Assembly: GCA_947685225.1 (NCBI GenBank)
Contig: CANTUV010000033.1
Coordinates: 57,079,001 to 57,143,000 of the forward strand
DNA: 64,000 bases
Origin: Garcia nutans
Lineage: Eukaryota; Streptophyta; Magnoliopsida; Malpighiales; Euphorbiaceae
Reading direction: 5' to 3'
This document shows positions 1 through 11,578 of the stretch, in pieces. The first letter of the stretch is position 1. Each line of letters opens with the position of its first letter. The position numbers and the translations under genes were made by a program. The notes under the pieces were generated by a model. The model was not told where the DNA came from. It ran no database searches and worked only from the letters and a program-made list of their open reading frames with translations.

Positions 1-3000
1 TAAATGTCATTTTAAAATATTTCACTCATATTAAAAAATTAGCTAAAGTTATCAATTTAAGCTTAATAAATAATTTTTCTCTTCAAAATTTACAATCTAT
101 TAACTTTCTCACTCATTAATAATAACATTATATATAAAAAATAAATTAATAAACAATGTTAAAATTTTATTTTAATATTGTTGAACATAAAATATTTTGA
201 AATAAAATTAAAACTCTAAAATAATATTTAAATTAAAATAGAAAGAGTATAATTTAAAAAATATAAATAATTTAAAAAAATATTATTAATTATAAAATAT
301 TTAAATAATAATATAATTTTATAATATAAATAAAGTAATACAACTATATTTTGAATAAATAAAAAATGAATGCGTTAATATCATTTTGGGAGAAAATATC
401 CTTTAAAGAATGTTATTATCTTCAATTATTTATATTTTCTTTTAATTCAGTAACCAAAAAAAAAAAAAGAAAATCTTTGAACTGTCTTACAAGTTAAAGA
501 CTTTCTAATGAATTGAACTTTGAACAAGAAACGTGCATGCTTTAACCCATATAAACGCGCATGTTTTAACCCATATAATTATTACATTCATGTGTTTGTT
601 CACATAGTTTTGTCTTATTATGTAGCCCTTGATTAATTACCTAGCTAGTTGCCATCATGCATTCACATTCTTTAATTTAACTCTTAACTAATATATATAT
701 TACCATTATGTACAGTAAATACTTGATTCTTCCATGCAGTACATTTTGAAAGAGAGTACTTCAAAAATGTTTTTTATGAAAAGAAGAAAAGAAAAAAAGA
801 AAAATACTACAAAGTACTTTTATTAAAAAAATCAGAAGCATTTTCAAGCAAAATTAAACTCAAAATTCTAATTAATTAAAAAATCAGCAGCTAAATTATC
901 CTTACAATAAATATGAGAAATTTGAATATTGCATCTCAAAAAAATCAAATTGAAGATAGATGCTGAATTATTAATGTGATATTAGCTAGAAGTGATGATT
1001 GAATATGACATATATCCTGAATTAACCAATCAATTACTGATTCAGTATATTTGAGTGATTTGAAATCAGTTCTATCTGCAAAAACAACTTCTTGCTTCAA
1101 CTTCATTTGCAAATAGACCTGCAACAATAAACATTTTTGACAGTGCAAAATCATATCAATCAAAACCAATTAGCAATAATTGGACTATAACTCCTAGTAA
1201 CTCAATAAATCACTGCAATAGGTCTACATCTGTAGATATGATAAATACAATCCAATTCAATAAAATTTTAATTTTAAATTAATTAAAATGAGATGGATGT
1301 TGTATGATTTTTTTTCACTTAAAGAGATTATAAATCTCATTTTCAAAAAGATATAAAGTTATACTGAATCAATTTTATCTAAGTTAATTAAGATATATTA
1401 TTTTTTTTTGTTATATTCACCTTAATTTATTCAGTTTTTTTTTTTGACAATTGTATCACTGTATCTATGATCAATTAATAGTATTTAATTAAATTACAAG
1501 CCCCCATTCATGTTATTTAAAATGAAAATAGCTATATATAGTATTTCATTATTCATATGAAAAGCGTCATCAAATATTGAATAGTAATAAATACAGTACA
1601 TAGTGTAACAAACTCCAGCAAGTAACCCACCAAAACATGTGTAAACATGTGTGTGTGTGCGTGTGATCCACTTGAAAGACAAAGACAAAAAGAAAATCCT
1701 TTACGTGGGCGGCTCCAACAATCTTACGTTGAAGCTTTTATGAATTCTAGCCAACTCCAGCTTGCAAACAAACTTGAAATTAGACATTCTGTAACAACCT
1801 CAAATCAAAACAAAACTTCTTTATTTAATTAGTATTAATTAACAACAGAAACCTTAGCTAGGCTTCATAATTATTGCATATATAAACATATATACAAAAA
1901 AAAAATCAAGATGATTAGATTGCTCAAAAGACTACTACAAGCCTTACACAGACATTCATGGCGTAAAAAGTTGACAATGAAATTAGGAAGAAATTCATAC
2001 TAATTATAATTAGTCAATACATTTGTAACCTTGGAAATCAATTAATCATTTGCATGTATGTGATATGATTTGATGTTTTCTGCCTAACAAAACAACGAAA
2101 TTAAATTATATAAATATATGTATATCAATATATATAAAGATATACTAAATGAGCCAAATACTGGAAAAAAAGAGCCATATGATAATTCTGAATTATTCAG
2201 ACCATGGAATTACATCATCTATTTTGACTTAGAAAAAGAAAAAGATGAACGTCGGTCTAAAAGATAATGTTCAGAATTATAATAAACCATATGAAAATGC
2301 ATATGTAACATGTTATGTCTATTTCTCAAGGAGGTATCACATTTTATATATAATTCCAAGTTTGCAATACTGCAGAAAAACTTATTAGAAGTATAAATCC
2401 AAGATGGTCCTCACATGAACCGAGCCGATTAGAGACAGCTAGCATAATCTAATCAATAAAATATAGAATTTTGAATTGGAATCTATCTCAATTAAATCTG
2501 ATTATTAAAAAAGATTGATTAATTTCATGTAATAAACAACAATTAAACTGAGATAAAGGTTTTTATTATTCAGTTGAGTTGAAAAGATCGATGGTCCTCG
2601 CAAGCTAGTTATACCTTTAGTTGTAATAATAGCGATGATAGTGATAAAGTTACTGTTTTTGCAGACTAGCTTTGTTTCATGATGAAGAGTGGGTTATTGG
2701 AAGTGATCAATCTATAATCTATAATCTAATTAATTAATGTAAGCTTCAAATTTCCCTAAGAAAAGACGTTATTTTGGATCTAAAATGGGAAATAAATATG
2801 GGTTTTCTATTCACTTTTTCTTGCACTTGTAATATTCACCAAAAATGGATTTTTCTTTGAGAAAGTATATATATGATCTCATTTTGTACTCTTTAGTTTC
2901 CTAATCTGTAATGAAGAAGAAAACCAGAAGAAAAGTCTTCTTATTCTCTTTAACAGATCTGACCTCTATTCATTAATTGTATTGGAATTCACCATATATT

Positions 3001-3690
3001 TTTGGTCTTAAGTCACTTATTCATGCAAGTTCTTTGAGTCATGTCATTTTCATGATTACAATTGTGACTCAAACTGAAATAAATATACTTATTTCAGCCT
3101 TAATTTTCTTTCAGGAAATCAAACTCAATTTGATCACTAAATTACCATTAAGTCAGCAACTAATTCAATATTATATTTATATTAAATAGCATTTAAGATT
3201 TCATTTTCAAGATCAACTATATAAACCAATAAAAGGGGAAAAAAAGACTAACAAAGTAAATGAACGATGAGAAAGAGACAATAATTAAGAAATATGAATA
3301 CAAAAGAATGCATAAACACAAAATAGATTGAAATGAACAACACACAAAGAAATACAAAAGCACTGTATTCAAGGCATGAGAATAGATCTCAAAAGAACCA
3401 AAATAATCAGGTTAAGACAAATTCTGTCACTTAAGAATCTAATAACATATAACATCTCATATCTTCACAAATTAATCTTGATATAGAAAAAAATAACACA
3501 ACAAACAACACAACAACAAGACTTGAAACATCAGCAAAAATCAAAAAGAAAAAACTATAAATTCAACACAAGAAAACCAAATAGATGTATAAATATATAT
3601 AATAACATACCTCATCATATATAGTAATTTTCATGATAAAAGCCTTAGTGGGTGGTCAAAAAATGGATCCAACCAGGAAATTAGAGTTTA
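1..3690. other. AT-rich intergenic DNA, no gene seen
   Basis: The sequence is very AT-rich with many homopolymer runs. The few open frames are short and of low complexity, and none matches a family I recognise. The part nearest 3690 may be transcribed as the 3' portion of the minus-strand MIR167 primary transcript, which is inference only. Confidence 0.6.
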
Positions 3691-3699
3691 TCCTGGTTA

Positions 3700-3850
3700 G
3701 GGTTTTTCATGCTACCATTAATAGGTGAAACTGCCACATGATCTGATCTCTCCTTTCTGATCACTTGAAAAGAAAAAAGAATAATAATAATATTAAGGAA
3801 AGCTTAGATCATGCTGGCAGCTTCAACTACTAGAGGTGCACGATGAGAAC
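3700..3850 (-). ncRNA. MIR167: MIR167 microRNA precursor hairpin
   Basis: The minus strand at 3805-3825 reads exactly as the 21-nt plant miR167 (it starts TGAAGCTGCC and ends ATGATCTA). The matching star strand, starting GATCATGTGG and ending GTTTCACC, lies at 3724-3743 on the same strand. The two arms are about 60 nt apart and pair almost completely, with the mature strand on the 5' arm as in known MIR167 genes. miR167 guides cleavage of mRNAs for auxin response factors ARF6 and ARF8, which act in flower and root development. The hairpin boundaries are approximate. Upstream on the minus strand (about 3860-4050) is pyrimidine-rich sequence with a weak TATA-like TATTTATA near 3953-3960. No protein gene overlaps it. 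Confidence 0.93.
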
Positions 3851-6800
3851 TGTATGCAAAATAAAGAAGTTGCAAAAACATTTTTCTTCTGCTTCTTTTC
3901 TTTCTCTGATTCAACTTTAAAAAGGCTTCATAGATAAGGAAGGAAAGGAGGATATAAATAGAGAGAAAGGAATTCTAGAGGTATAGGACTTCCATTTTCT
4001 ACCTTTTCCCTATTTACAGTCTCTTCATTTTTTTTTCCTTATTATATGTGTGACTAGGATTGATAATAAATATATAGAAAATAATAATATAGGGTCATTA
4101 ATTAGCTGGTTAAGTGGAAATAGTAAAACTTCTCATTTTTGTTAAACTTTTTCTTTATCAATTAATAAGGGATTTGACTAATTAATAATGAATTGATGTT
4201 TAAACTTACTTTAATTTTGATAAATATTTAATTAATTTATAATTCAGTGAGTAGAAATATAATTTAACAATAAATATATTTTATTTAAATAAATTCAAGT
4301 TTCATTCTTATTTTTTTTATATTATAATGCTAAAAAAATTCATTCATAATTCATAACTTCAATCAGATTCTAATTAAAAAATAAATTAGAAATTAAATTA
4401 TTGTTATAGTTATAAGAATATCTAGTCAAAATTTAATTAAATTGTAAATTGGGTGGGACTGTAATTAAGAAAAAAAAAATTAAACAGCCAATGCTATAAA
4501 TTAAAAAAAGAACTGAAAAGTAAAAATATAATAGAAGAAAAAAAGAAAAGGGCAGAAAGTGGTCCCAAAAAAGAAAGAAATTGAATATAGTCACGCCCGG
4601 GGCCAGGGGCAGTCGCCACCACATGCAGACAGGGAAGTGAGAGTTTCTAAATTTCCTAAGAGGCTTTTTACTAGTTGGATGAACCTTTCTTTCTTTCTTT
4701 CTTTCTTTCTCTGTGTCTGTGGGTGTGATTTTACAATGTAAGGTAAACATCAGCTAGCAACCAAAAAGAGTATGTTTCACAATTATCTCTATTGGGGACC
4801 ATTTTCATTTCCATTATTTCTTAATTACCACTAATTACTTTAATTAACCCTCTATTTAAAGTAGGTTACTTTATTTTTAATCTTTTTTTAATTTACCTTT
4901 ACCACCCACTTTTATCTCTGTCAACTCAATTTTATCTTAATCCAAGTTAATTGAATCGATTATTTATATATATATTTTTTACCACTCTTTAGGTAATTAT
5001 CATATATAGAGAGTTGTAAAATTATAATATTATTCTAAACCATATTTTCTTATATTAGTTTAGGTCCAAATTTTCTTATATTAGTTTAGGTTTACTCTTG
5101 TTCTTTCTAACTACATTCATCTTAAAATGCTAAATTTATTATAAATGTGAATTTTAAAATTTCTTGATGAGTAAAAAGTTTTTTATTATTGGAAATAATT
5201 AAGTATATTTATTAATTGTTATTGTTATTATTACTATATGCTATCTCTATTCAGTTTAAATTATTATCTTCAAAACTCATGTATATTTATTAAAAAATTA
5301 TTAAATATTATTAAATATTATATAAAATTATTTTAAATTGATTAAAATATATGTCATTAATTTATTAATATTAAAAAATTTTATTCTTATTTTATTAATT
5401 AACTCATTTATAATAAAAATATAATTAAAAAAGGTTAATTAATTTTTATTAAATTTATAAAAATAATAATATAAGTGAAAGATTTTTTTTTTGTAAATAT
5501 TTTTAAACGCGAAGGATAGTTGTTTTAAATTAGATGAAACAACTGGTGCTTTATTTGTTTAAGTGATAGCAACAATTTTTCATTGATAAACAACTTGAAA
5601 ACCAATAGTGTGATGACCTGCAAAAGTCAGTTCTGATCGGTACCATTTAAGCATCCAAAACAATTATTAAAGTCATTACCACGGATTAGGTGACATTTGG
5701 AACATTAGTTTGTAAAGTGATTTTTCTGACTTTGGAAAATAAAGGAATCTAATTACATATATATATTTTTTATTTATTATACTTAGATTAAAGTTTCTTC
5801 TGATATAGACCTTTTTACCTATTTCCACTATTTATTTATTTTTTTTCTAATACTATACAATCAGATTAAACAATAAATTTTTCTTTTCTTAAAAAAATAA
5901 TAATATAGGATCTTATTTCAAATGATTTGTAATAAAAAAATAACTTAGTTGTAAATAATATTATAAAATTTGATTTATTATAAAATAAATCCAATTTCCC
6001 TGACTTAACAGATTAAATAATTAGTCCTCGCACATTGATTAATTAATTTTTTTTATAAAGTTTATGGTACTTGTGAACCCACATATAGCATTACATTAGA
6101 AATTAGGATGTTGGCTTTTTTATAGCCGACCACAGCAACAACCACAGTATTGGGTCGATCCGGTCATCTATCACTCGTTAGCAGAGTTGTTATTCCAATT
6201 AAAATATGCCAATTAAGACTAATTAAGACTCTTTATCTCAATTAACTATATATATATATATATATCATCTTTTATACAAGATGACACCATCTCCACTACT
6301 TATTTCTTCTTGTACTCGATTAATTTAAGATTTAATTATCAATATTTTTTAACTTTAGATTATATTCAAATTGTATTTAAGTTTGAAATATTCAAATGTA
6401 TAGTTATTAATGTTCATTAGTAGATTTTAATAAAATTGTGTTTAACCATTCATTTTTTTATCTCTCCCCCTTGTTTATTGTGTCGTAAATTAATTTACTA
6501 TTATTTAAGTAAAAATAAAAAAAAATGTTAATATTTCCTTAGTAAAATAATCACTCTCGCATGTGAGAGAGTTGGTGTATATATATATAATATTTTCTTT
6601 CTATATAAAAATATATACACCAATATTCATCTGTTTGGATGAGCAATATTATAGTCCGGCTAGCTAAAACTATTTTTTTTTAAAAGGAGGAAAAGCCATG
6701 TAATAGTATCATTTTACATGACCCAATTATCATTACAGTGGTAGTAATGATAGTGTGTTGCTATCATTATTTTTTATTTTTTTCCTTTAATAATTTAAGA

Positions 6801-7007
6801 TCCAATATATGTAATAATTATTTTTATAATATACTTACCATATTTATATATGTTATCTACTTTGGGCCAAAACTTAGCTTTGCGCTTAACTATGTGCATA
6901 TGGCCTTTAATTTGATTTGGAATCAGTTCTATCAATCATGATTATTTTCATGCATTGTTCAAAAAAAAAAAAAAGAATATTTTCATTCTTAATTTTATGG
7001 CAACTTT
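3851..7007. other. AT-rich intergenic DNA with microsatellites
   Basis: No gene is visible. The stretch holds a (CTTT)n tract, a TA run near 6247-6264 and a 26-bp direct repeat near 5044-5095. A short GC-richer patch (about 4590-4640) has no recognisable coding content. The left part may contain the MIR167 promoter. Confidence 0.55.
4685..4710. repeat. (CTTT)n microsatellite
   Basis: About six consecutive CTTT units are followed by a short TG/CT-rich stretch. It is a simple repeat with no sign of function. Confidence 0.9.
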
Positions 7008-7391
7008 TGTTGGGAATGTGAATTCCACATCGGTAAGAAATGAACAGCTCCAGTCACTTATAAGACTGGACAATCATCTTCTTGTCAACTCGAATTTTCA
7101 GGATGAGTTAGGCCCAATTCTAATATGGTATTAGAATAATTAATGCCCAAACGGGCTAGATTCTGAGCTAAACCCCACATGACCGAAGCTGATGAAGAGA
7201 TGCCAGCCGGTCCTCCCAAACGGGCTTGTGTTAGCAAGTATCAACCGAAAGGTCCGGTTGCACTTGAGGGGGATGTTGGGAATGTGAATCCCAAATCGGT
7301 AAAGAATGAGCAGCTCCAGTCACTTATAAGACTGGGCAATCCTCTTCTTGTCAACTCGAGTTTTCAGAATGAATTAGGCCCAGCTCTAATA
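7008..7391 (+). mobile_element. TRIM (terminal-repeat retrotransposon in miniature)
   Basis: Two direct repeats of about 118 bp (7008-7125 and 7274-7391) both start TGTTGGGAATGTGAAT and end CTAATA. Immediately after the left repeat is TGGTATTAGAA, close to a primer-binding site complementary to initiator methionine tRNA. Immediately before the right repeat is a purine tract, GAGGGGGA. These mark the left repeat as the 5' LTR. The flanks ACTTT (7003-7007) and ACTTC (7392-7396) are a near-perfect 5-bp target duplication. The 148-bp interior cannot encode retrotransposon proteins, so the element is non-autonomous. An open frame through the interior and right LTR is fortuitous. The LTRs differ at several positions, so it is not very recent. 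Confidence 0.8.
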
Positions 7392-7844
7392 ACTTCAATG
7401 TGTATTTATTTTATAATTTTAAAATAATTTCAATATATTAAACTAAAATTTATCAATAATCACACACACTAATCAAATATTTAAAAATAAGTTTGAAATT
7501 TTCTGATTGAAACATCATTTTATTTCCTTTTCATTTTTCGAATACCAAGTTACCAGCCAATTGTACATATTTACCTAAAATTTTGGATATAATTCTTCAA
7601 TTTTTTGGTCTATATATGTATTTTTAATTATATGAGTATTGCTTTTCTTTTCTGTTTCTTTAATTTTTTTTTGCGAATTAATTACCAGAGGAAAATAAAA
7701 ATGGGAATACGAAAGCTATAAACTGTGCAATCTCACTTTCAGTTCTTCAATATAATGAAAGCTATCATTTTCCAATTGCATCCAAAGAACGAAAACACAA
7801 ACGCTCACAAAAGCTGCAAACATCATTTCACTAAGAAGGTGGAA
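7392..7844. other. AT-rich spacer between TRIM and Helitron-like element
   Basis: I see no gene, structured RNA or repeat in this stretch. Confidence 0.6.
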
Positions 7845-8945
7845 TCTATATCTAATATATAAAAGCTGAGGATTGCCTATTTATTTTAGTTGTGCCACGT
7901 CAGCGATTTGGGTAAACAAAGGCTTCTCCTTCTTTCTCGGTAATTTTCTGCTGCTCCTCCTGCTTTTCCAAGTTAAAAACATAACGCTCATCTCTTCTAT
8001 TTCATTTACTACCTCATGCACTGAAGAGTTCAGTGAAGAATTATTTACTACTATTAAAATCATGGAAGCCCAAAGGAGGAGGCTTGGTGAATCAGTTAAC
8101 TACTGTTTCTAATCCAAGTACAATGGCTATCTTCAGCTCTTTTGATCATAACATTGCTTCTTATCAATTTTTGTGTAATTTCAATAGTTATGATAAAATC
8201 TTCCTCCCAAAATTGATTAGCCTCCATTTAATTCATTGATTTCCAGTTTATTGTGAAGCCAAGGTAATTCTCTCATTTCTAATGCATTTTTCATGTTTAT
8301 TTGGTTTAAAATTGTCTGTGAATTTGTATTTTTTATTTGGTAGATAGAGGAAAAGAAGATAAGGAAGGGTTCATGGCTTATACTTGGAGGTGTTCATATA
8401 ACCTTTTTTTCTGTTAGTAGTCTTTGGTTCATTGTTTTTTTTTCCCTCTATGAGTTTATTTTGAATTTTGTGATGTTTTGGTGTGCTTGAAGCTTATTTA
8501 TGGTAAATGCTCTTTGAGATTTTTTAATGGATTTTTGTATTTAATTATCTAGCTATTTTATGATCTGTTTACTGAAATTGAATTTTGATTTAATTATTTC
8601 TTTTTTTCTTAATTGTTTTTGGGCTTTTCCAAGCTGTATCATATATTCGATCATCTTATGATATGCTTAATGCGAAATTGAGATATGTTTTCAATGAAGG
8701 TGGTTGGTATTTCCAAAATCCAGATTTTGAAGTCGTTTATTATTTTTGGTTGTGATGATGATTGTTTTCATTGTTGTGGTTGCATGAACTACTTTTTCTT
8801 TTGTTTGCCATTGTCTTTTTATCTTGATTTCTTGGAAATGTCTTAAAAGTCTTTTTACTGATCAGGAGACTTAATTTGTGTAGTGTGTACATGCTAAAAT
8901 CGTGGCAATTCTTAAAACTAATCTTTATCAATATTTTTTTTATAG

Positions 8946-9020
8946 ATTGGGCTTCTACTCTGGACCGATATTGTGAAGACTGGCACATTGAAGGAGTTTG
9001 CTCCATATGATCCTGACTGA
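8946..9020 (+). pseudogene. Captured exon fragment of 40S ribosomal protein S19
   Basis: After an AG splice-acceptor-like end to a T-rich stretch, the frame from 8946 encodes WTDIVKTGTLKEFAPYDPD, the highly conserved N-terminal part of eukaryotic ribosomal protein S19 (family consensus from memory: LPPWTDIVKTG, LKELAPYDPDW). It breaks at a TGA (9018-9020) exactly where the family has a conserved tryptophan, and nothing resembling the rest of S19 follows. The T-rich sequence just upstream looks like a retained intron. The piece is about 24 codons against about 145 for the full protein, so it cannot make a functional ribosomal protein. It lies inside the proposed Helitron, 21 bp from the Copia insertion. 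Confidence 0.8.
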
Positions 9021-9041
9021 AAGGACCATTTATATAGATGA

Positions 9042-9614
9042 TGTAGGATCAAAATCTATTGATGAAAACCATCATCAATCCAAGATCGTTCATGTTCAAT
9101 CATCAAGAATAGTTAAATAAAACTAAAAACGGAAGCGTACCTGAATCCATATGGAAGATCTGAATCCTTAGCCTTATGGTTTTGATCTTCCAAATTGATG
9201 TGTTTGAGAGGTTTTAGTTTTTTAGAGAAATCTCTTCTATCTTAAGACTTTAGAAATCTTTGCTTTTATAAGATTTTAGAAATCTTAGCTCTTAAGACTT
9301 CTTCCTCTCTCTTTATCTTATATATGATGGGATATATATAAGAAGAAACTCAAACACATAATTTGGGGACCATAACCCTAATGTCTTTATTTCTAATTTA
9401 GCCCATCATAAAATTAGAAATTACATTAAAGTATCTACACATATAGACCCATACTTTACAACCTTAAATATGCCCATAATTAACCTAAACCAAATTAGAT
9501 CACTTTAATATTTGGGCCAAACCTTTTATGATAGTATATATATATGACATAAAATTATTTTAACCTAATGTTATATTTAATGTATAAATATTAGTCCATA
9601 TAAATAATCCAACA
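9042..9614 (-). repeat. Copia 3' LTR
   Basis: This is a 573-bp terminal repeat with TG...CA ends. It follows the coding region when read on the minus strand, so it is the 3' LTR. Differences from the other LTR that I could see include G/T in the phrase AATTTGNGGACC and C/T in AATATGNCCAT. Confidence 0.95.
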
Positions 9615-10045
9615 ATCTCCCACTTGGACTATATTTGTACATAAATATAACTTTACAACTTTATAATCTTATGCCATAATATAACCTTATGAGCTCAAAA
9701 CTTATCTATCATAACCAAATGGTTTTCTGAACAATCTCGTCCATTAGCTATATCAATATAGAACCAAGGCATTATTTATTATAGTTACATCATAATAAAA
9801 TTATCCTTGATTACATATACCAATATAACCAAATGACATAGATCAAGTATGGATGTGTAGCATGGAAATTACATGCAATGTGATCTAAACATGTCTATTT
9901 CCAATTGATCCTCCTAAAACCATGATGAAACCACATCATGCCAAAATCAAAGTGGAATAAACTGAAAAACTTTATTTCTGCAGAAAATCAAGCATAACAT
10001 AACCAAAGTTTGTCTATTACAAGAAAGCATAATACAAAACTCCCA

Positions 10046-11578
10046 CTAAAACTGAATTTCTTCAAATGACGTAACACCCATATGAGCAATGTGCTCATGA
10101 AAGACCTTGGGTGGTAGTCCCTTAGTAAGCGGATCCGCAATCATGGAGTTTGTACCAATATGCTCTATAGACAACTGTCCACTTTGAACTCTTTCTTTAA
10201 CAACTAGGAACTTGATGTCAATGTGCTTTGACTTCGACGAGCTCCTATTGTTATTGGAATATAAAACTGCTGATTTATTGTCACAAAATAACTTAAGTGG
10301 TCTTTTAATATTATCCATAATTCGCAGCCCAGTGACAAAATTTCGCAGCCATATTCCATGATTAGATGCTTCATAGCATGCTACAAATTCAGCTGCCATG
10401 GTGGAAGGAGCTACAAGTGACTGTTTAGCACTTTTCCAGGAAATAGCTCCACCAGCAAGCAGATAAACATAACCTAATGTAGACTTCTTGCTATCTTGGC
10501 ATCCAGCAAAGTCGGAATCTGAATATCCAAGAATCTCTAATTTATCCGACTTTCTATATGTGAGCATATGATGTTTTGTTCTCTGTAAGTACCGCATAAC
10601 TCTTTTGGCTGCCTTCCAGTGATCCATTCCTGGATTACTCAAATATCTGCCTAACATTCCACAAATGTACGCAATATCCGGACGTGTACAAACTTGTGCA
10701 TACATCAGACTCCCTACTGCTGAAGCATAAGGAATCTTCTGCATTTCCTTTTCCTCAAAGATATTTTTAGGAAACTGATTAAGACTAAACTTATCTCCTT
10801 TAGCCACAGGGGTATCTCCTGGTTTACAGTCTTGCATGCCAAATCTCTGTAAAACCTTTTCAATATAGGCCTTTTGTGATAATCCAAGTACACCTTGAGA
10901 GCGATCTCGATGTATTTGGATTCCTAATACAAAAGATGCATTACCAAGATCTTTCATCTCAAAGTTCTTAGCTAGAAATCTCTTGGTTTCATGCAATAAG
11001 CCTATATCATTACTGGCAAGCAATATGTCATCAACATATAAAACCAGAAAAATATACTTACTCCCACTGAACTTATGGTATATACAATCATCAACCAAAT
11101 TCACCTCAAAACCAAATGAGATGACAACTTGATGAAACTTGTAATACCATTGTCGAGACGCTTGTTTAAGTCCATAGATGGATTTTTTTAATTTGCAAAC
11201 CATAGACTTTACATCACCCGATACAAAATTTTCTGGTTGCACCATATAAATTGTTTCATCAATATTGCCATTGAGAAACGCAGTCTTAACATCCATCTGA
11301 TGTAACTCAAGATCAAAATATGCCACTAAAGCCATTATAATCCTAAAAGAGTCTTTCGAGGAAACTGGAGAGAAAGTCTCTTTATAATCAATGCCTTCTT
11401 TCTGTGTAAAGCCCTTAGCAACAAGACGTGCTTTGTACCTCTCCACATTACCTTTCGAATCCCTCTTGGTTTTAAAAATCCATTTACAACCAATGGGTTT
11501 CGAACCTTCAGGCAATGGGACAAGATCCCATACGTCATTATCGCTCATGGACTTTATCTCTTCATTCATGGCATTAAT
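10046..11578 (-). CDS. Copia polyprotein, reverse transcriptase and RNase H part
   Basis: This open segment continues the polyprotein frame after a TAG at 11579-11581. The reverse transcriptase follows the usual Copia pattern: IGCKWIFKTK near residue 30, ARLVAKGFTQ near 50, QMDVKTAFLNG near 95, IYGLKQASRQW near 135 and the catalytic LYVDD at about 178-181. RNase H follows with ADF-type and KLFCDNKSA motifs, then SKHIDIKF near the C-terminus. The chain ends about 430 bp before the 3' LTR. The ATG at 11569 is internal to the polyprotein, not a natural start. It would convert element RNA to DNA in cytoplasmic virus-like particles, but it is cut off from upstream domains in this copy. Confidence 0.9.
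   Translation of the reverse strand: MNAMNEEIKSMSDNDVWDLVPLPEGSKPIGCKWIFKTKRDSKGNVERYKARLVAKGFTQKEGIDYKETFSPVSSKDSFRIIMALVAYFDLELHQMDVKTAFLNGNIDETIYMVQPENFVSGDVKSMVCKLKKSIYGLKQASRQWYYKFHQVVISFGFEVNLVDDCIYHKFSGSKYIFLVLYVDDILLASNDIGLLHETKRFLAKNFEMKDLGNASFVLGIQIHRDRSQGVLGLSQKAYIEKVLQRFGMQDCKPGDTPVAKGDKFSLNQFPKNIFEEKEMQKIPYASAVGSLMYAQVCTRPDIAYICGMLGRYLSNPGMDHWKAAKRVMRYLQRTKHHMLTYRKSDKLEILGYSDSDFAGCQDSKKSTLGYVYLLAGGAISWKSAKQSLVAPSTMAAEFVACYEASNHGIWLRNFVTGLRIMDNIKRPLKLFCDNKSAVLYSNNNRSSSKSKHIDIKFLVVKERVQSGQLSIEHIGTNSMIADPLTKGLPPKVFHEHIAHMGVTSFEEIQF

Noticed and set aside
4433..4750. Open frames of 105 and 60 codons on opposite strands
   Set aside because: The product is low-complexity Phe/Leu/Lys and overlaps a microsatellite; there is no family similarity or gene structure.
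7179..7427. 82-codon open frame on the plus strand
   Set aside because: It runs from the TRIM interior through the right LTR into AT-rich DNA, so it is a fortuitous frame in a non-coding element.
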